Part shown: one piece after another, positions 9,016 through 16,897 of the stretch
Position numbering within the stretch: position 1 is the first letter of the stretch
Layout of the letters: every line of letters begins with the position of its first letter
NCBI RefSeq assembly: GCF_003990725.2
Contig: NZ_CP030064.1
Coordinates: 2,108,001 to 2,172,000 of the forward strand
DNA length: 64,000 nucleotides
DNA from: Halorubrum sp. PV6
Lineage (GTDB): Archaea; Halobacteriota; Halobacteria; Halobacteriales; Haloferacaceae
Direction of reading: 5' to 3'
Notes under the pieces: generated by a model
What the model was told of the DNA's origin: nothing
The model's input: the letters and a program-made list of their open reading frames with translations, nothing else
The model's database searches: none
Made by a program: the position numbers and the translations under genes

Positions 9016-10260
9016 ATGGAGGTCGAGTTTCTGGGCGGCGCCCGCGAGGTCGGTCGGAGCGCGGTGCTCGTCGACGACGCGCTGCTCATCGACTACGGCC
9101 TGTTGACCGCGGACCCGCCGCAGTACCCGGTCCGCGACCCCGAACCCGACGCGGTGGTGGTCTCGCACGGCCACCTCGACCACGTCGGCGCGGTGCCGGC
9201 GCTCGTAAAAGGCGACCGCCGGCCCGCGATCCACTGGACGCCGCCGACCGCGGACCTGACGCGGACGCTGGCGCGGGACACGCTGAAACTCCACGGGACG
9301 AGCCCGCGCTGTCCCTTCTCGGAGGAGCACGTCGCGCGGCTCGGCGAGGTCGAACGGCGGCACGGCTACGAGGAGCCGTTCGTCGTCTCGGCCGGGGGGA
9401 CCGACTACGAGGTGACGCTTTTCAACGCCGGCCACATTCCGGGCTCCGCACACGTCCTCGTCGACGACGGCGAGACGACGCTGCTGTACACCGGCGACTT
9501 CCACACCGACGACCAACGGCTCGTGTCGGGGACGACGGCCCGGCCCGACGCCGACGCCGTGATCTGCGAGGCGACGTACGCGGACGTGACACACGAGGAC
9601 CGGCAGGCGGTCGAACAGCGATGGGCCGAGCGCGTGCAAACGACGATGTGGGAGGGCGGGACCGTCGTCGCGCCCGCGTTCGCCATCGGGCGGACCCAAG
9701 AGCTCATGCTCGTCGCCGCCGCCAACGACCTGACCCCCTACGTCGACGGGATGGGTATCGAGGTGACGCGACTGGTTCGCCAGTACCCCGACTTTCTGCG
9801 CGACGCCGAGGCGTTCCGCCAGGCGAAGGGTGCCGCACGCTTCGTCACGGGCCGCGATGGCCAGCGCGAGCGGATCGCCGCCGACAACGAGCTGATCATC
9901 ACCACGTCGGGGATGCTCGCCGGTGGCCCCGTCCACTCGTACCTCCCGAAGATCCGCGGGAGCCCGACCAACGCGGTGACGCTCACCGGGTACCAGGTCG
10001 AGGGGACGCCGGGCCGAGAGCTCCAAGACCACGGGCGACTGGCGATAAACGGACAGGTCCGGCCCGTCAGCGCCCGCGTGGAGTCGTTCGACTTCTCCGC
10101 ACACGCCGACCGCGGGGGGTTGGAGTCGTTCCTCGCGTCGTACCGCGACGCGCGGGTCCTCATCAACCACGGCGACCGCTGCGAGGCGTTCGCGGCGGAC
10201 TTGCGCGAGGACGGGGTCGACGCGAGCGCGCCCGCTCTCGGGGAGCGAATCGAGATATAA
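9016..10260 (+). CDS. Beta-CASP metallo-beta-lactamase RNase (aCPSF2-like)
   Basis: 414 residues, cytoplasmic. The metallo-beta-lactamase core has SHGHLDHVG (motif 2, zinc ligands), FNAGHIPGSAHVL (motif 3) and YTGDFH (motif 4). The beta-CASP cap shows the conserved AFAIGRTQE, TSGMLAGG and the terminal SAHAD and NHGD motifs. There are no N-terminal KH domains, so it matches the short archaeal CPSF2-like branch rather than termination factor aCPSF1; RNase J-like exonuclease is the alternative. It likely acts in RNA processing or decay. The gene is followed by an oppositely oriented gene, so it ends its transcription unit. Confidence 0.9.
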   Translation: MEVEFLGGAREVGRSAVLVDDALLIDYGLLTADPPQYPVRDPEPDAVVVSHGHLDHVGAVPALVKGDRRPAIHWTPPTADLTRTLARDTLKLHGTSPRCPFSEEHVARLGEVERRHGYEEPFVVSAGGTDYEVTLFNAGHIPGSAHVLVDDGETTLLYTGDFHTDDQRLVSGTTARPDADAVICEATYADVTHEDRQAVEQRWAERVQTTMWEGGTVVAPAFAIGRTQELMLVAAANDLTPYVDGMGIEVTRLVRQYPDFLRDAEAFRQAKGAARFVTGRDGQRERIAADNELIITTSGMLAGGPVHSYLPKIRGSPTNAVTLTGYQVEGTPGRELQDHGRLAINGQVRPVSARVESFDFSAHADRGGLESFLASYRDARVLINHGDRCEAFAADLREDGVDASAPALGERIEI

Positions 10261-10281
10261 AAAGGCGAACCGAGGGAGGAG

Positions 10282-11190
10282 TCAGTCGTCGGCCTCGCTT
10301 TCGGCGGTGACCTCGTCGCCTTCGACCGAGACGTTCAGCAGGAACTGCTCGTCGACGGCCCCGTAATACTCGACGCCGTTGTTCGAGGAAGGGTTCTCGT
10401 AGACGCCGGCGTCCCAACCGGGGTGGACGTACGTGACGCTCTGGGAGAGAAACTCGACGGCGACGATCTTCTGATCCTGAGCGAGTTCGTCTGCGGACGG
10501 GTGCTGAACGACCTGCGGCTTGAGTTTCTTCGACGTGTCGAACGAGGCCGCTCCCTCGAACGACACCGCCGTGAGGGTTTCGACGCTCTCGGTCGGCGGG
10601 TTCTCGGCGAGCCACACGGTCGCGACAACGTCGCCGTCGGAGCCGCTCACGGAGACGTTCCCGTTCGCGGCGTCGTCGAACGTGACGCCGGTCACTTCCG
10701 GGGCCTCCGGCACGCACGTCACCGTGTGGACTCGGTCGAGCGAGACGCTGACGCCGCCGCCGTTTCCGTCGGCCTCGAACAGGAGCGGGACCGGCTCTCG
10801 CTTGGGACAGTGCAGCGTGACGTTGACGCCGGCCGCGGTCCCCTCGCCGATGGAAGAGGGCGTCTCGACCGAATCGATCGCGGCTCGCGTCGAACCGTCG
10901 TCCGCGATCGAGACGGAGACGTTGAGCTCATCCAAGTCGGACCCGAACTGGTTCCGGTACTCGACGACGACCGTGGGCTCTCCGTGGCGGACATCGTCGG
11001 TCAGCGGCTCGTAGCCGAGAAACGCGCGCTCGTCGTCGGTCACGTTGACCGCGACCCCGCGGTCGGCCTCCAACGCGGTGAACCCGGCGGTGCCGAATAT
11101 CAACCCGACCGCGGCCGTGAACGCGAGCACGAGGCTCAGCGTCCGAAGGGTTCGCATCCGGGCCGGCGGCGACCGGGTTGCGGCGCTCAT
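10282..11190 (-). CDS. Secreted/anchored protein with one N-terminal membrane segment
   Basis: 302 residues. ATG at 11190, overlapping the stop of the upstream regulator gene (ATGA at 11187-11190), so the pair is one operon. After a short basic start, residues about 13-35 (LSLVLAFTAAVGLIFGTAG) form one membrane helix or signal anchor. The rest is beta-rich and acidic, with Ser/Thr and NVS/NVT sequons (NVTDDE, NVSVS, NVTLHC), consistent with an extracellular domain. Two cysteines (TLHCPKR, VTCVPE) could pair outside. I do not recognise the family. A surface role is inferred from topology and from the DUF1102 gene nearby. Confidence 0.65.
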   Translation of the reverse strand: MSAATRSPPARMRTLRTLSLVLAFTAAVGLIFGTAGFTALEADRGVAVNVTDDERAFLGYEPLTDDVRHGEPTVVVEYRNQFGSDLDELNVSVSIADDGSTRAAIDSVETPSSIGEGTAAGVNVTLHCPKREPVPLLFEADGNGGGVSVSLDRVHTVTCVPEAPEVTGVTFDDAANGNVSVSGSDGDVVATVWLAENPPTESVETLTAVSFEGAASFDTSKKLKPQVVQHPSADELAQDQKIVAVEFLSQSVTYVHPGWDAGVYENPSSNNGVEYYGAVDEQFLLNVSVEGDEVTAESEADD

Positions 11191-11756
11191 CTGCGCTTGC
11201 GGAGTTCGGGCGGCTTTTCCGTGTTGCCGAGGCGCGTTCGGCGGCCGATCGTGTGGTGTGCGACCGACGAGATGCCGAAGGCGGTGGCGGTGAACACGCC
11301 CACGTCGAGCGCTTCGAGGCCGGCGAAGCCCGGCGTCTCGACGGCGACGGCGCACAGGAGCGCGGCGGCGAGTCCCGCGAGGCCGACGTAGTAGAGGCTC
11401 CACGGAATCTCTCGGCTCCCGAGGACTTCGACGTAGATATCGAGTTCCTCCAGCTCTGCCGTCGGCTCGACGAGGTTCTCCTCCTCGTGAACAGTTATCA
11501 CGTTCTTCTCTTCCAGTTTCGGTAGGTGCGTTCGTTGGAGCGTGCTATACACGTTCCGTCGGTCCTCGTACCCGACCTCGTCCGGGTCGACGTCGAGTTC
11601 CCACCCGGTGACGCGAGTCGAGAGATCCGAGACATCGAGCGGCTCTTCTGCACGCTTGAGCGCGTGGATGACGAAGCGTCGCCGTCTGTTCGATAGCACC
11701 TCGAAGATCTCATCCTCGGATAGTTTACTCCCCTTTCGGCTCGGTCCATCGGTCAT
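11187..11756 (-). CDS. DUF7344-type winged-helix membrane regulator
   Basis: 189 residues from the ATG at 11756 (a second ATG at 11774 would add six). Residues 10-90 form a haloarchaeal winged helix: LSEDEIFEVLSNRRRRFVIH, then YEDRRNVYSTLQRTHLPKLEEKN, the pattern of DUF7344 DNA-binding domains. Two hydrophobic segments follow (SLYYVGLAGLAAALLCAVAV, then VGVFTATAFGISSV), so this is probably a membrane-tethered transcription factor. It overlaps and precedes the anchored-protein gene. It likely controls its own operon and perhaps the divergent DUF1102 gene across the 465-base gap; that link is inference. Confidence 0.75.
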   Translation of the reverse strand: MTDGPSRKGSKLSEDEIFEVLSNRRRRFVIHALKRAEEPLDVSDLSTRVTGWELDVDPDEVGYEDRRNVYSTLQRTHLPKLEEKNVITVHEEENLVEPTAELEELDIYVEVLGSREIPWSLYYVGLAGLAAALLCAVAVETPGFAGLEALDVGVFTATAFGISSVAHHTIGRRTRLGNTEKPPELRKRR

Positions 11757-12221
11757 GGCAGTTGTAGAGATCATTAGTGTGGCCACCTCGGGATTGTGAC
11801 GCCGACCCCCTCCCAAGAACCGGCGATTGTCGCTTGAAACGTGTGCGAGGTACCGTGATAAATAGGTAGGATAGTTAACCTGTTAGTATAATTTTTCTGG
11901 TGAATTAGGCCTCGATCGTCGGTCAGACATCGGGTGGCTGAAATCCAGTAAGGACACCCAACCGGTTTTTCAGGGAGTCGTTGATTAGTTGGAACCCGGT
12001 TTAATGCGATTTCTGGGCTTCATCTACGTCTTTTAGATTATACGGGTCCGGACGACGAGTCGCACCTTCGATGCATTGAGCTGGGGACGTCACGCATCAA
12101 GAGCGACTCGTGAACATGTCGAGAAATTCATAACGAAGTATCATCCCCCGTATGGACTATCCGAGCGCTCCCGGCCCGGTGGGCGGGTTGCGGGGGTGCG
12201 TGAACACAGGTGACATACGAC
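11757..12221. other. 465-base intergenic region, divergent promoters
   Basis: No convincing gene on either strand. It is markedly AT-richer than its surroundings (for example 11857-11905) with several TATA-like words, such as ATAAATAGG near 11860 and TATAATTTTT near 11887. It separates the minus-strand DUF7344 operon from the plus-strand DUF1102 gene and so should hold both promoters. I could not assign the start sites or see a clear palindromic operator. Confidence 0.5.
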
Positions 12222-13061
12222 ATGGAACGACGCAAATTCGTGATTGGACTGGGTGCATTGGCTTCGGGAGCAGCGGCCGCAACAGGGACGGGGGCGTTCT
12301 CCTCAATGACCGCCGAACGGGACGCGACTCTCTCTGTCGTCGACGACTCCAGCGCCTTAGTCGCGCTTGAGGTCGGTGGGGGGCGTGGTGTCGGTGAGAT
12401 AGTCGGCATGAACAACGGCGACCTAGAAATCGACTTCACCTCGGGCCAGGGAGGTCAAGGGGTGAACGACAACTCGAAGTACCAACTCGGCGCGATGAAC
12501 GATGACGCGCTGGGTGACGGTCTCGAAAGTACGGACTTCGAGAGCATCTACGACGACGATACGGTTGGCTACCGGGCGGCCGGTGACGGACGGCCCTACG
12601 TCGCCGGGGACGACATCGATCAATCTGCCTTCGTCGTCAAAAACCAGACCGACAGCACGATCGACTTGGAGATTGGTTACGTCCTCGACGAAGATAGCGC
12701 TACCCAAGATGAGGCCGGAGCAACGCTGTACCTCCAAGGTGCGGCGTCCGATATCAACGATTCGTCGTCCGACGATTCGCCGAGTAAGGTCGACTCGGCA
12801 ACGGCCACCAGCGCGATCGATCTCGCAGATCCGACCGTCAAGCAGACACAGCCCCTCGAAGCACTCAGTTTCAACGACGGGAACCCCGGCGACTCCGGAA
12901 GTGGGTCACCCGGACAGGGCGAGTCGATTCCCTCAGGGGAGGCCGTGTACGTGTCACTCCAGATCGATACGACGGACAGTCCGGACACGACCGGCGAACA
13001 GGTCCTGGACGGGAGCCTTGTGATCAACGCGAACGCGGCAGCAGAGCAGGGCGTCGAGTAG
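12222..13061 (+). CDS. DUF1102-family secreted protein
   Basis: 279 residues from the ATG at 12222. The start is chosen because AGGTGA at 12208-12213 is a fair Shine-Dalgarno match and the mature-looking leader MERRKFVIGLGALASGAAA follows; RR-K-F-V makes it a Tat-like or SipW-type signal. The family motif GTGAFSSMTAERDATLSVVDD follows the cleavage region. The rest is an acidic beta-sandwich with Ser/Asp-rich loops and a C-terminal PSGEAVYVSLQIDTTD typical of DUF1102, which resembles TasA/archaeal fibre proteins. It is probably exported and assembled on the surface. A T-tract follows the stop. Confidence 0.85.
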   Translation: MERRKFVIGLGALASGAAAATGTGAFSSMTAERDATLSVVDDSSALVALEVGGGRGVGEIVGMNNGDLEIDFTSGQGGQGVNDNSKYQLGAMNDDALGDGLESTDFESIYDDDTVGYRAAGDGRPYVAGDDIDQSAFVVKNQTDSTIDLEIGYVLDEDSATQDEAGATLYLQGAASDINDSSSDDSPSKVDSATATSAIDLADPTVKQTQPLEALSFNDGNPGDSGSGSPGQGESIPSGEAVYVSLQIDTTDSPDTTGEQVLDGSLVINANAAAEQGVE

Positions 13062-13092
13062 ATCGGTAGTTGCGATATCGTTCGCAGAGAGA

Positions 13093-13099
13093 TTTTTTT
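13093..13099 (+). terminator. T-tract terminator after the DUF1102 gene
   Basis: Seven consecutive T about 30 bases after the stop codon, in otherwise GC-rich DNA. Archaeal RNA polymerase terminates at such tracts without a hairpin. Confidence 0.5.
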
Positions 13100-13283
13100 C
13101 ACGCGGTGTGTGACCGTTAGCCGACCGATAACGGTCTGTATCGGCCGGCTCGCGATCGACTCACCCTCTCACACGAGGCCCGCAGCAGGGCGAACCGGAC
13201 GACGGACAGCGCCGCGGCTCACGGGACAGCCGGATCGAGGAGAGAGATTCGAGCGGGGGTGCAGGCCGGGCTCGACGGGGCGC

Positions 13284-13541
13284 TTACGCCCCGCCGTCGG
13301 TGTACGCCCAGTCGTCGAGTACGCGGTCGGCGGTCGCGTTCGCCTCGGCAGGAGACGGTCGGTCGCCCGCGGCGACCGTGTCGGCCAGCGCGCCGGCGAG
13401 CGCATAGACGGCGCCCCCGTCCGCGCGGTCGGCGACGCGTTCGAAGGTCGGGCGGTAGGTGGCGGCCGTTCGCTGTCCGGTCTCGTCAAGCGAGGCATCG
13501 ATTGCGTACTCCAGCTGGCGGACCGCTTCCTCGGGTTCCAT
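13284..13541 (-). CDS. Small conserved haloarchaeal helical protein, 85 aa
   Basis: ATG at 13541. Two or three amphipathic helices: MEPEEAVRQLEYAIDASLDE, then TFERVADRADGGAVYALAG and PSPAEANATADRVLDDWAY. The promoter is good: TTTAAGTACATT on this strand lies about 25 bases upstream, inside a doubled AATGTACT word at 13560-13578. No motif I can name. It diverges from the inositol-phosphatase-like gene; acidic composition and promoter support it as real. Confidence 0.65.
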   Translation of the reverse strand: MEPEEAVRQLEYAIDASLDETGQRTAATYRPTFERVADRADGGAVYALAGALADTVAAGDRPSPAEANATADRVLDDWAYTDGGA

Positions 13542-13662
13542 ACACCCACGTCACCCCCGAATGTACTTAAATGTACTCGGATTCGGAACTGAGTTAATAG
13601 TTCGGGCGGGCCGGCGATCGCCGGATCGACGTGTATACGCGTCCGGCGGTCGGATCGGGTCC

Positions 13663-14460
13663 ATGACCGACACAGACGAGCGCGCCGCCGTCGCCGAGCG
13701 CGCGGCGCGCGCCGGCGCGCGGGTCGCACACGAGCGGTTCCGCAGCGACATCGAAGTCGAGACCAAAGGCAACGCCGACGTGGTGACGGAGGCGGACCGC
13801 GCGGCACAGCGGACGGTGATCGACGCGATCCGGGAGACGTTCCCGGAGGACGCGATCGTCGGCGAGGAAGAGGAAGAGCGCAAGACCGTCCCCGAGACGG
13901 GCGCCGCGTGGGTGATCGACCCGATCGACGGCACCGACAACTACGTCCGGGACATACCGGTGTGGGCGACCGCGGTGGCGGCGGTCGTCGACGGCGAACC
14001 GGTCGCCGCGGCCATCGTCGCCCCCGCGCTCGACGACGTGTACACCGCGGACGCGGAAGGCGCGTACCGCAACGGCGAGCAGCTCTCCGTCAGCGACGTG
14101 TCGGACCCGAAGCGGGCCGCGGTGGCCCCGACGCTATGGTGGGACTTCGACTCCCGCGACCAGTACGCCGCCGCCTGCGAGGCCGTCGTCCGGCGGTTCG
14201 GCGACCTGCGCCGACTGGGGGCCGCACAGATCGTCTTACCGACCGTCGCCGCGGGCGGCCTGGAAGGAGTGATCTCGAACCTCGCCGCGAACCCCTGGGA
14301 CTCGGTCGCGGGCGTGTTCATGGTCCGGCAGGCGGGCGGCAGGGCGACGGACCTGGACGGGAACCGCTGGCGACACGACTCGACGGGGCTCGTCGTCTCG
14401 AACGGCGCGCTCCACGAGACGGTGCTCGCGGCGACGCGGGCGATCGACGACCGCGACTGA
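13663..14460 (+). CDS. Inositol monophosphatase-family sugar phosphatase
   Basis: 265 residues. Mg-dependent, Li-sensitive phosphatase superfamily (inositol monophosphatase / archaeal fructose-1,6-bisphosphatase). Motifs: GNADVVTEADRAAQ near residue 35, EEEEER for the first metal glutamates near 70, and WVIDPIDGTDNYVRDIP near 85-100, the family signature DPxDGTxN. The C-terminal ANPWDSVAGVFMVRQAGG holds the last metal Asp. The usual archaeal member has both IMPase and FBPase activity; here the role in gluconeogenesis or inositol metabolism is inferred. Start at 13663 gives the standard short N-terminal helix. Confidence 0.9.
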   Translation: MTDTDERAAVAERAARAGARVAHERFRSDIEVETKGNADVVTEADRAAQRTVIDAIRETFPEDAIVGEEEEERKTVPETGAAWVIDPIDGTDNYVRDIPVWATAVAAVVDGEPVAAAIVAPALDDVYTADAEGAYRNGEQLSVSDVSDPKRAAVAPTLWWDFDSRDQYAAACEAVVRRFGDLRRLGAAQIVLPTVAAGGLEGVISNLAANPWDSVAGVFMVRQAGGRATDLDGNRWRHDSTGLVVSNGALHETVLAATRAIDDRD

Positions 14461-14521
14461 CCCGAACTGTGGCTGACCCGAACCGCGACTGACCCGAGGA
14501 CCGGCCCCCGGAGCCGCCTGC

Positions 14522-15550
14522 TCACACCGACGACGGTCCGCGCTCGCGGCGCACCGCGAGGGCGCCGTGATAGAGGATGATCGAGCAGACGAACAGCGCG
14601 GAGCCGACGAGCAGGACGAAACTCACCTGATCGAGGACCGGCATCGAGAGCCACCGCGCCCCCTCGCCGAGCGCGACCGCGGCGCTCGCGACGAGCAGCA
14701 TGACCCCGAAGTAGATGGTCACGTCGTCCTCGTTCACGTAGGCGGTCGCCCCGGAGCCGATCCGGGCGCCGAGCGCGCTCCCGACTAACAGCGCGGTGAC
14801 GATGCCTAAGTCGATCACGCCGGCGCGCCCGTAGGTGAACGCCCCGACGCCGCCGGAGAGGAGCCCGGTGAAGAGGCTCGTCCCGACCGCCGCCGCGAGC
14901 GAGGTGCCGATGACGTAGTAGATGGCGGGCATCCGGACGAACCCCCCGCCGACGCCGAGGAAGCCCGAGATGACGCCCACGGCGGCGCTGACGCCGGAGA
15001 TCGTCCACAGCGACGCCTGCTGTCCGTCGGCGAGCGTCATCATCGGCGGGATGTCGTACGACTGGATCCGCCGGGCGATGGCGGGAACGTCGTCGTCGCT
15101 CGACTCGTCGGTTTCGTCGCCCTCGTCGGTCTCGTCCTCGTCGCCGTCGTCGTTCAGCGCGCTCCGGGTGAAGAGGAGCCCGATGGCCGCGAGGACGAGG
15201 ACGTACGCCACCCCGACGACCGCGTCGGCGATGCCGAGCGCCTCTAAGCCGAACACGAGCCGGCTCCCGCCCTCGATGCCGAGGGCGATGCCGACGAACA
15301 TCAGCCCGCCGAGCCGGTAGTCCACCTGCCCCGAGTCGTGGTGTTTCAGCGTCGCGATCACGGCGGTCCCGAAGACGAACGTCATCGAGCTCCCGATGGC
15401 GACGGGCGCCGGGTAGCCGAGGATGAGCAGCGCGGGGGTGACGAGGAACGACCCGCCCATCCCGAAGAAGCCGAAGAACACGCCGACCATGAAGCCGAAG
15501 ACGACGAAGAGCGCGAACAGGCCGGGGCTCAATCCGAGTAGTCCGAGCAT
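14522..15550 (-). CDS. TauE/SafE (DUF81) sulfite/sulfonate exporter family permease
   Basis: 342 residues with about eight membrane helices and the inverted family repeats: FMVGVFFGFFGMGGSFLVTP early and VGVISGFLGVGGGFVRMP in the second half. Between them sits a very acidic cytoplasmic loop (Asp/Glu/Thr-rich, around residues 125-150), longer than in bacterial relatives and typical of halophiles. Members export sulfite, sulfoacetate or related organosulfur anions; in archaea the substrate is unknown. It directly follows the 52-residue membrane peptide gene (stop of that gene touches this ATG), so the two are one operon. Confidence 0.88.
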   Translation of the reverse strand: MLGLLGLSPGLFALFVVFGFMVGVFFGFFGMGGSFLVTPALLILGYPAPVAIGSSMTFVFGTAVIATLKHHDSGQVDYRLGGLMFVGIALGIEGGSRLVFGLEALGIADAVVGVAYVLVLAAIGLLFTRSALNDDGDEDETDEGDETDESSDDDVPAIARRIQSYDIPPMMTLADGQQASLWTISGVSAAVGVISGFLGVGGGFVRMPAIYYVIGTSLAAAVGTSLFTGLLSGGVGAFTYGRAGVIDLGIVTALLVGSALGARIGSGATAYVNEDDVTIYFGVMLLVASAAVALGEGARWLSMPVLDQVSFVLLVGSALFVCSIILYHGALAVRRERGPSSV

Positions 15551-15709
15551 CTATCGGCGGGCGATCCGTTTGAATACGACTGGACCGAGTCGGTCCTCTA
15601 CGATGCCGTATCCGGCGTGGAGCAGGCCGGCTTCGAGGACGACCACGGCGAGGACGACGAGCGCCGCCAGCGTGGGCGACGCGCCGGGCAGCAGCTCTGT
15701 CCCGGTCAT
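15551..15709 (-). CDS. 52-residue single-pass membrane protein (DUF7512-like)
   Basis: ATG at 15709, stop 15553-15551, immediately before the TauE ATG at 15550. Sequence: short polar start, one strongly hydrophobic helix (LAALVVLAVVVLEAGLLHAG), then YGIVEDRLGPVVFKRIARR. Small proteins of this shape are regularly found ahead of haloarchaeal TauE permeases and have been given a DUF7512 label; I recall that name but could not check it. Probable accessory subunit or stabiliser of the exporter. Its start overlaps the stop of an even shorter ORF (ATGA). Confidence 0.75.
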   Translation of the reverse strand: MTGTELLPGASPTLAALVVLAVVVLEAGLLHAGYGIVEDRLGPVVFKRIARR

Positions 15710-15771
15710 CGGTTCCCCTCCGCGGGCTGGGAACGCGCGCGCGGCGGCTCCCGCAGTCCGGATTCACTCAT
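15706..15771 (-). CDS. 21-residue leader ORF of the TauE operon
   Basis: ATG at 15771, TGA overlapping the next ATG (ATGA at 15706-15709). The peptide begins MSESGLREPPRARSQPAEGN. A TATA element (reading ATTATATCC on this strand, 15795-15803) lies 28 bases upstream, so a leaderless transcript would start on this ATG. It has no membrane segment. It may be a genuine microprotein or a leader that couples translation to the membrane pair. Too short for composition to be decisive. Confidence 0.4.
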   Translation of the reverse strand: MSESGLREPPRARSQPAEGNR

Positions 15772-15794
15772 ACACAGACACCTAGCAGTCGATA

Positions 15795-15834
15795 GGATAT
15801 AATGATTTTGGGACAAGCGCACAATACTATATCC
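15795..15834. promoter_or_regulatory. Divergent promoter pair with mirrored TATA boxes
   Basis: GGATATA at 15795-15801 and TATATCC at 15828-15834 form an exact inverted repeat with 26 bases between. Read outward, each is a TATA box 24-28 bases before an ATG: 15771 on the minus strand and 15854 on the plus strand. Confidence 0.6.
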
Positions 15835-15853
15835 GTATGACGAACGCGCCACC

Positions 15854-15943
15854 ATGGATAACTTACAAAGAACGTATCGCTGGTTACGCTCCGAATTCGG
15901 CGCCGCCGAGAAATCGCAAGATGTCGCAGCGGTAGCGTGTTAA
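15854..15943 (+). CDS. 29-residue small protein ORF
   Basis: ATG at 15854, TAA at 15941-15943; the peptide starts MDNLQRTYRWLRSEFGAA and ends VAAVAC. It is amphipathic with a C-terminal cysteine. The TATA box at 15828-15834 is 24 bases upstream and points to it. Codon choice is less GC-rich than neighbours. No family recognised. It is divergent from the TauE operon and may be regulated with it. The promoter is better evidence than the ORF, which is short enough to occur by chance. Confidence 0.4.
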   Translation: MDNLQRTYRWLRSEFGAAEKSQDVAAVAC

Positions 15944-16155
15944 CAACTCGCACTCACGAGTGAATCAGACCGAGTGTGGCCGTCGTTCGCCTCTCGGCGG
16001 GCGTATGGTGTTGTCCGTAACAGACTGTTCTCTTCCGGATGGACGCCGACGAGTCCGGGCGGCGCGACGCGACCGGTCGTCTCGTTCGCCTCCCGGAGCG
16101 GCTCTCGCGGCCCGCGGTGCGGACGTTCACTTATAAATGGCGGGCCGAGACGCCG
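15944..16155. other. Intergenic region without a recognised gene
   Basis: Between the 29-residue ORF and the 3' end of the membrane hydrolase gene I see no convincing coding region. It contains GTTCACTTATAAATGG at 16125-16140, a strong TATA-like word repeated exactly at 31845-31860, in both cases just beyond the 3' end of a minus-strand gene. Confidence 0.5.
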
Positions 16156-16773
16156 CTACCGGTCCGGTTCGTCGTCGAAGTACCGGTCCGGGAGGAACGG
16201 CGACACCGCGTCCGGCGCGTACGGGACGAGCCGGCCCGCGAGGTCGGCGAGGGAGCGCCGAAGGGCCGTGTACCCGGCGGCGACGGCGACCGTTCCCAGA
16301 ACGACCTGCTGAAGCCGGCCGTCGAGCAGGAACAGGAGCGGGAGCGCCAGCCCGACCGACAGCGCGAGGTCCTCGACGGCGCCGTCGTAGCGCACGAACT
16401 GCCGCGGGGCGATCCACGCCCCTCGGTAGTGGTTGTACACCGCGCGGTCGGAGTTCCCCTCCCACGGGCGCAGTTCCAGGCCGCCGCCGTACATGTCGGC
16501 GACGCTGTGGACGGCGGCGCCGAGGATAAAGAGCGCCGCGGCGACGGTCACCGCGCTCGGCGCGAGCAGGGCCGCGAGGACCGCAGGCACGGCCGCGACG
16601 CCGTAGTACACCGGGAAGTGGAGCGTCTTCCTGTGGCCGACGTACATGTCCAGATCCGGGAACAGCCCCCCGACGAACCCGGCGACGAAACCGATCGGCG
16701 CCAGCTCTGGGGCCACACGCACCAGCGGTGCGGCGAGCAACATCCCACCGAGGACGTGGGTCGGGAGCATCAT
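16156..16773 (-). CDS. Membrane-bound metal-dependent hydrolase, YdjM/LexA-binding-like family
   Basis: 205 residues with about four to five membrane helices. Family pattern: MMLPTHVLGGMLLAAP with an early His, then GLFPDLDMYVGHRKTLHFPVYY carrying the D-x-D and HRKTLHF metal-type motif, and HSVADMYGGGLELRPW. These match the YdjM-type 'metal-dependent hydrolase' membrane proteins. Activity is unknown; phospholipid or peptide-linked substrates are guesses. Either of two consecutive ATGs (16773 or 16770) may start it. It lies downstream of the ABC operon, after the 27-bp repeat array, with its own TATA-like element near 16800. Confidence 0.82.
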   Translation of the reverse strand: MMLPTHVLGGMLLAAPLVRVAPELAPIGFVAGFVGGLFPDLDMYVGHRKTLHFPVYYGVAAVPAVLAALLAPSAVTVAAALFILGAAVHSVADMYGGGLELRPWEGNSDRAVYNHYRGAWIAPRQFVRYDGAVEDLALSVGLALPLLFLLDGRLQQVVLGTVAVAAGYTALRRSLADLAGRLVPYAPDAVSPFLPDRYFDDEPDR

Positions 16774-16816
16774 TGTGGCCTAACTAAAGCAACAGATGCT
16801 TATGAATACTCCGGCC

Positions 16817-16897
16817 ATCGTGTTACCATAAACCACGGCTGTTATCATGGTACCGTGAGGCACGGCCAGTATCGTGGTACCGTGAGCCACGGTCACA
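16817..16897. repeat. Three tandem 27-bp repeats, hairpin-forming
   Basis: Units at 16817-16843, 16844-16870 and 16871-16897. Units 2 and 3 share GGTACCGTGAG and differ at a few positions; unit 1 is more diverged. Each contains a short inverted repeat such as CCGTG-AGG-CACGG or ACCGTG-AGC-CACGGT. The last unit covers the stop codon of the ABC permease gene (16893). Possible roles are a 3'-end processing or termination structure, or an operator for the next gene; neither is shown. Confidence 0.8.

Noticed and set aside
13941..15767. 608-codon minus-strand ORF across the TauE gene and the phosphatase gene
   Set aside because: It is a mirror of coding DNA on both sides; the real genes on the two strands explain all of it.
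15837..15935. 32-residue ORF starting at 15837 in another frame
   Set aside because: Only seven bases from the TATA centre, so unlikely to be the start of a leaderless message; the frame at 15854 has the right spacing.
16817..16897. 27-bp units as a CRISPR array
   Set aside because: Units are contiguous and imperfect, with no unique spacers and no cas genes in the window.
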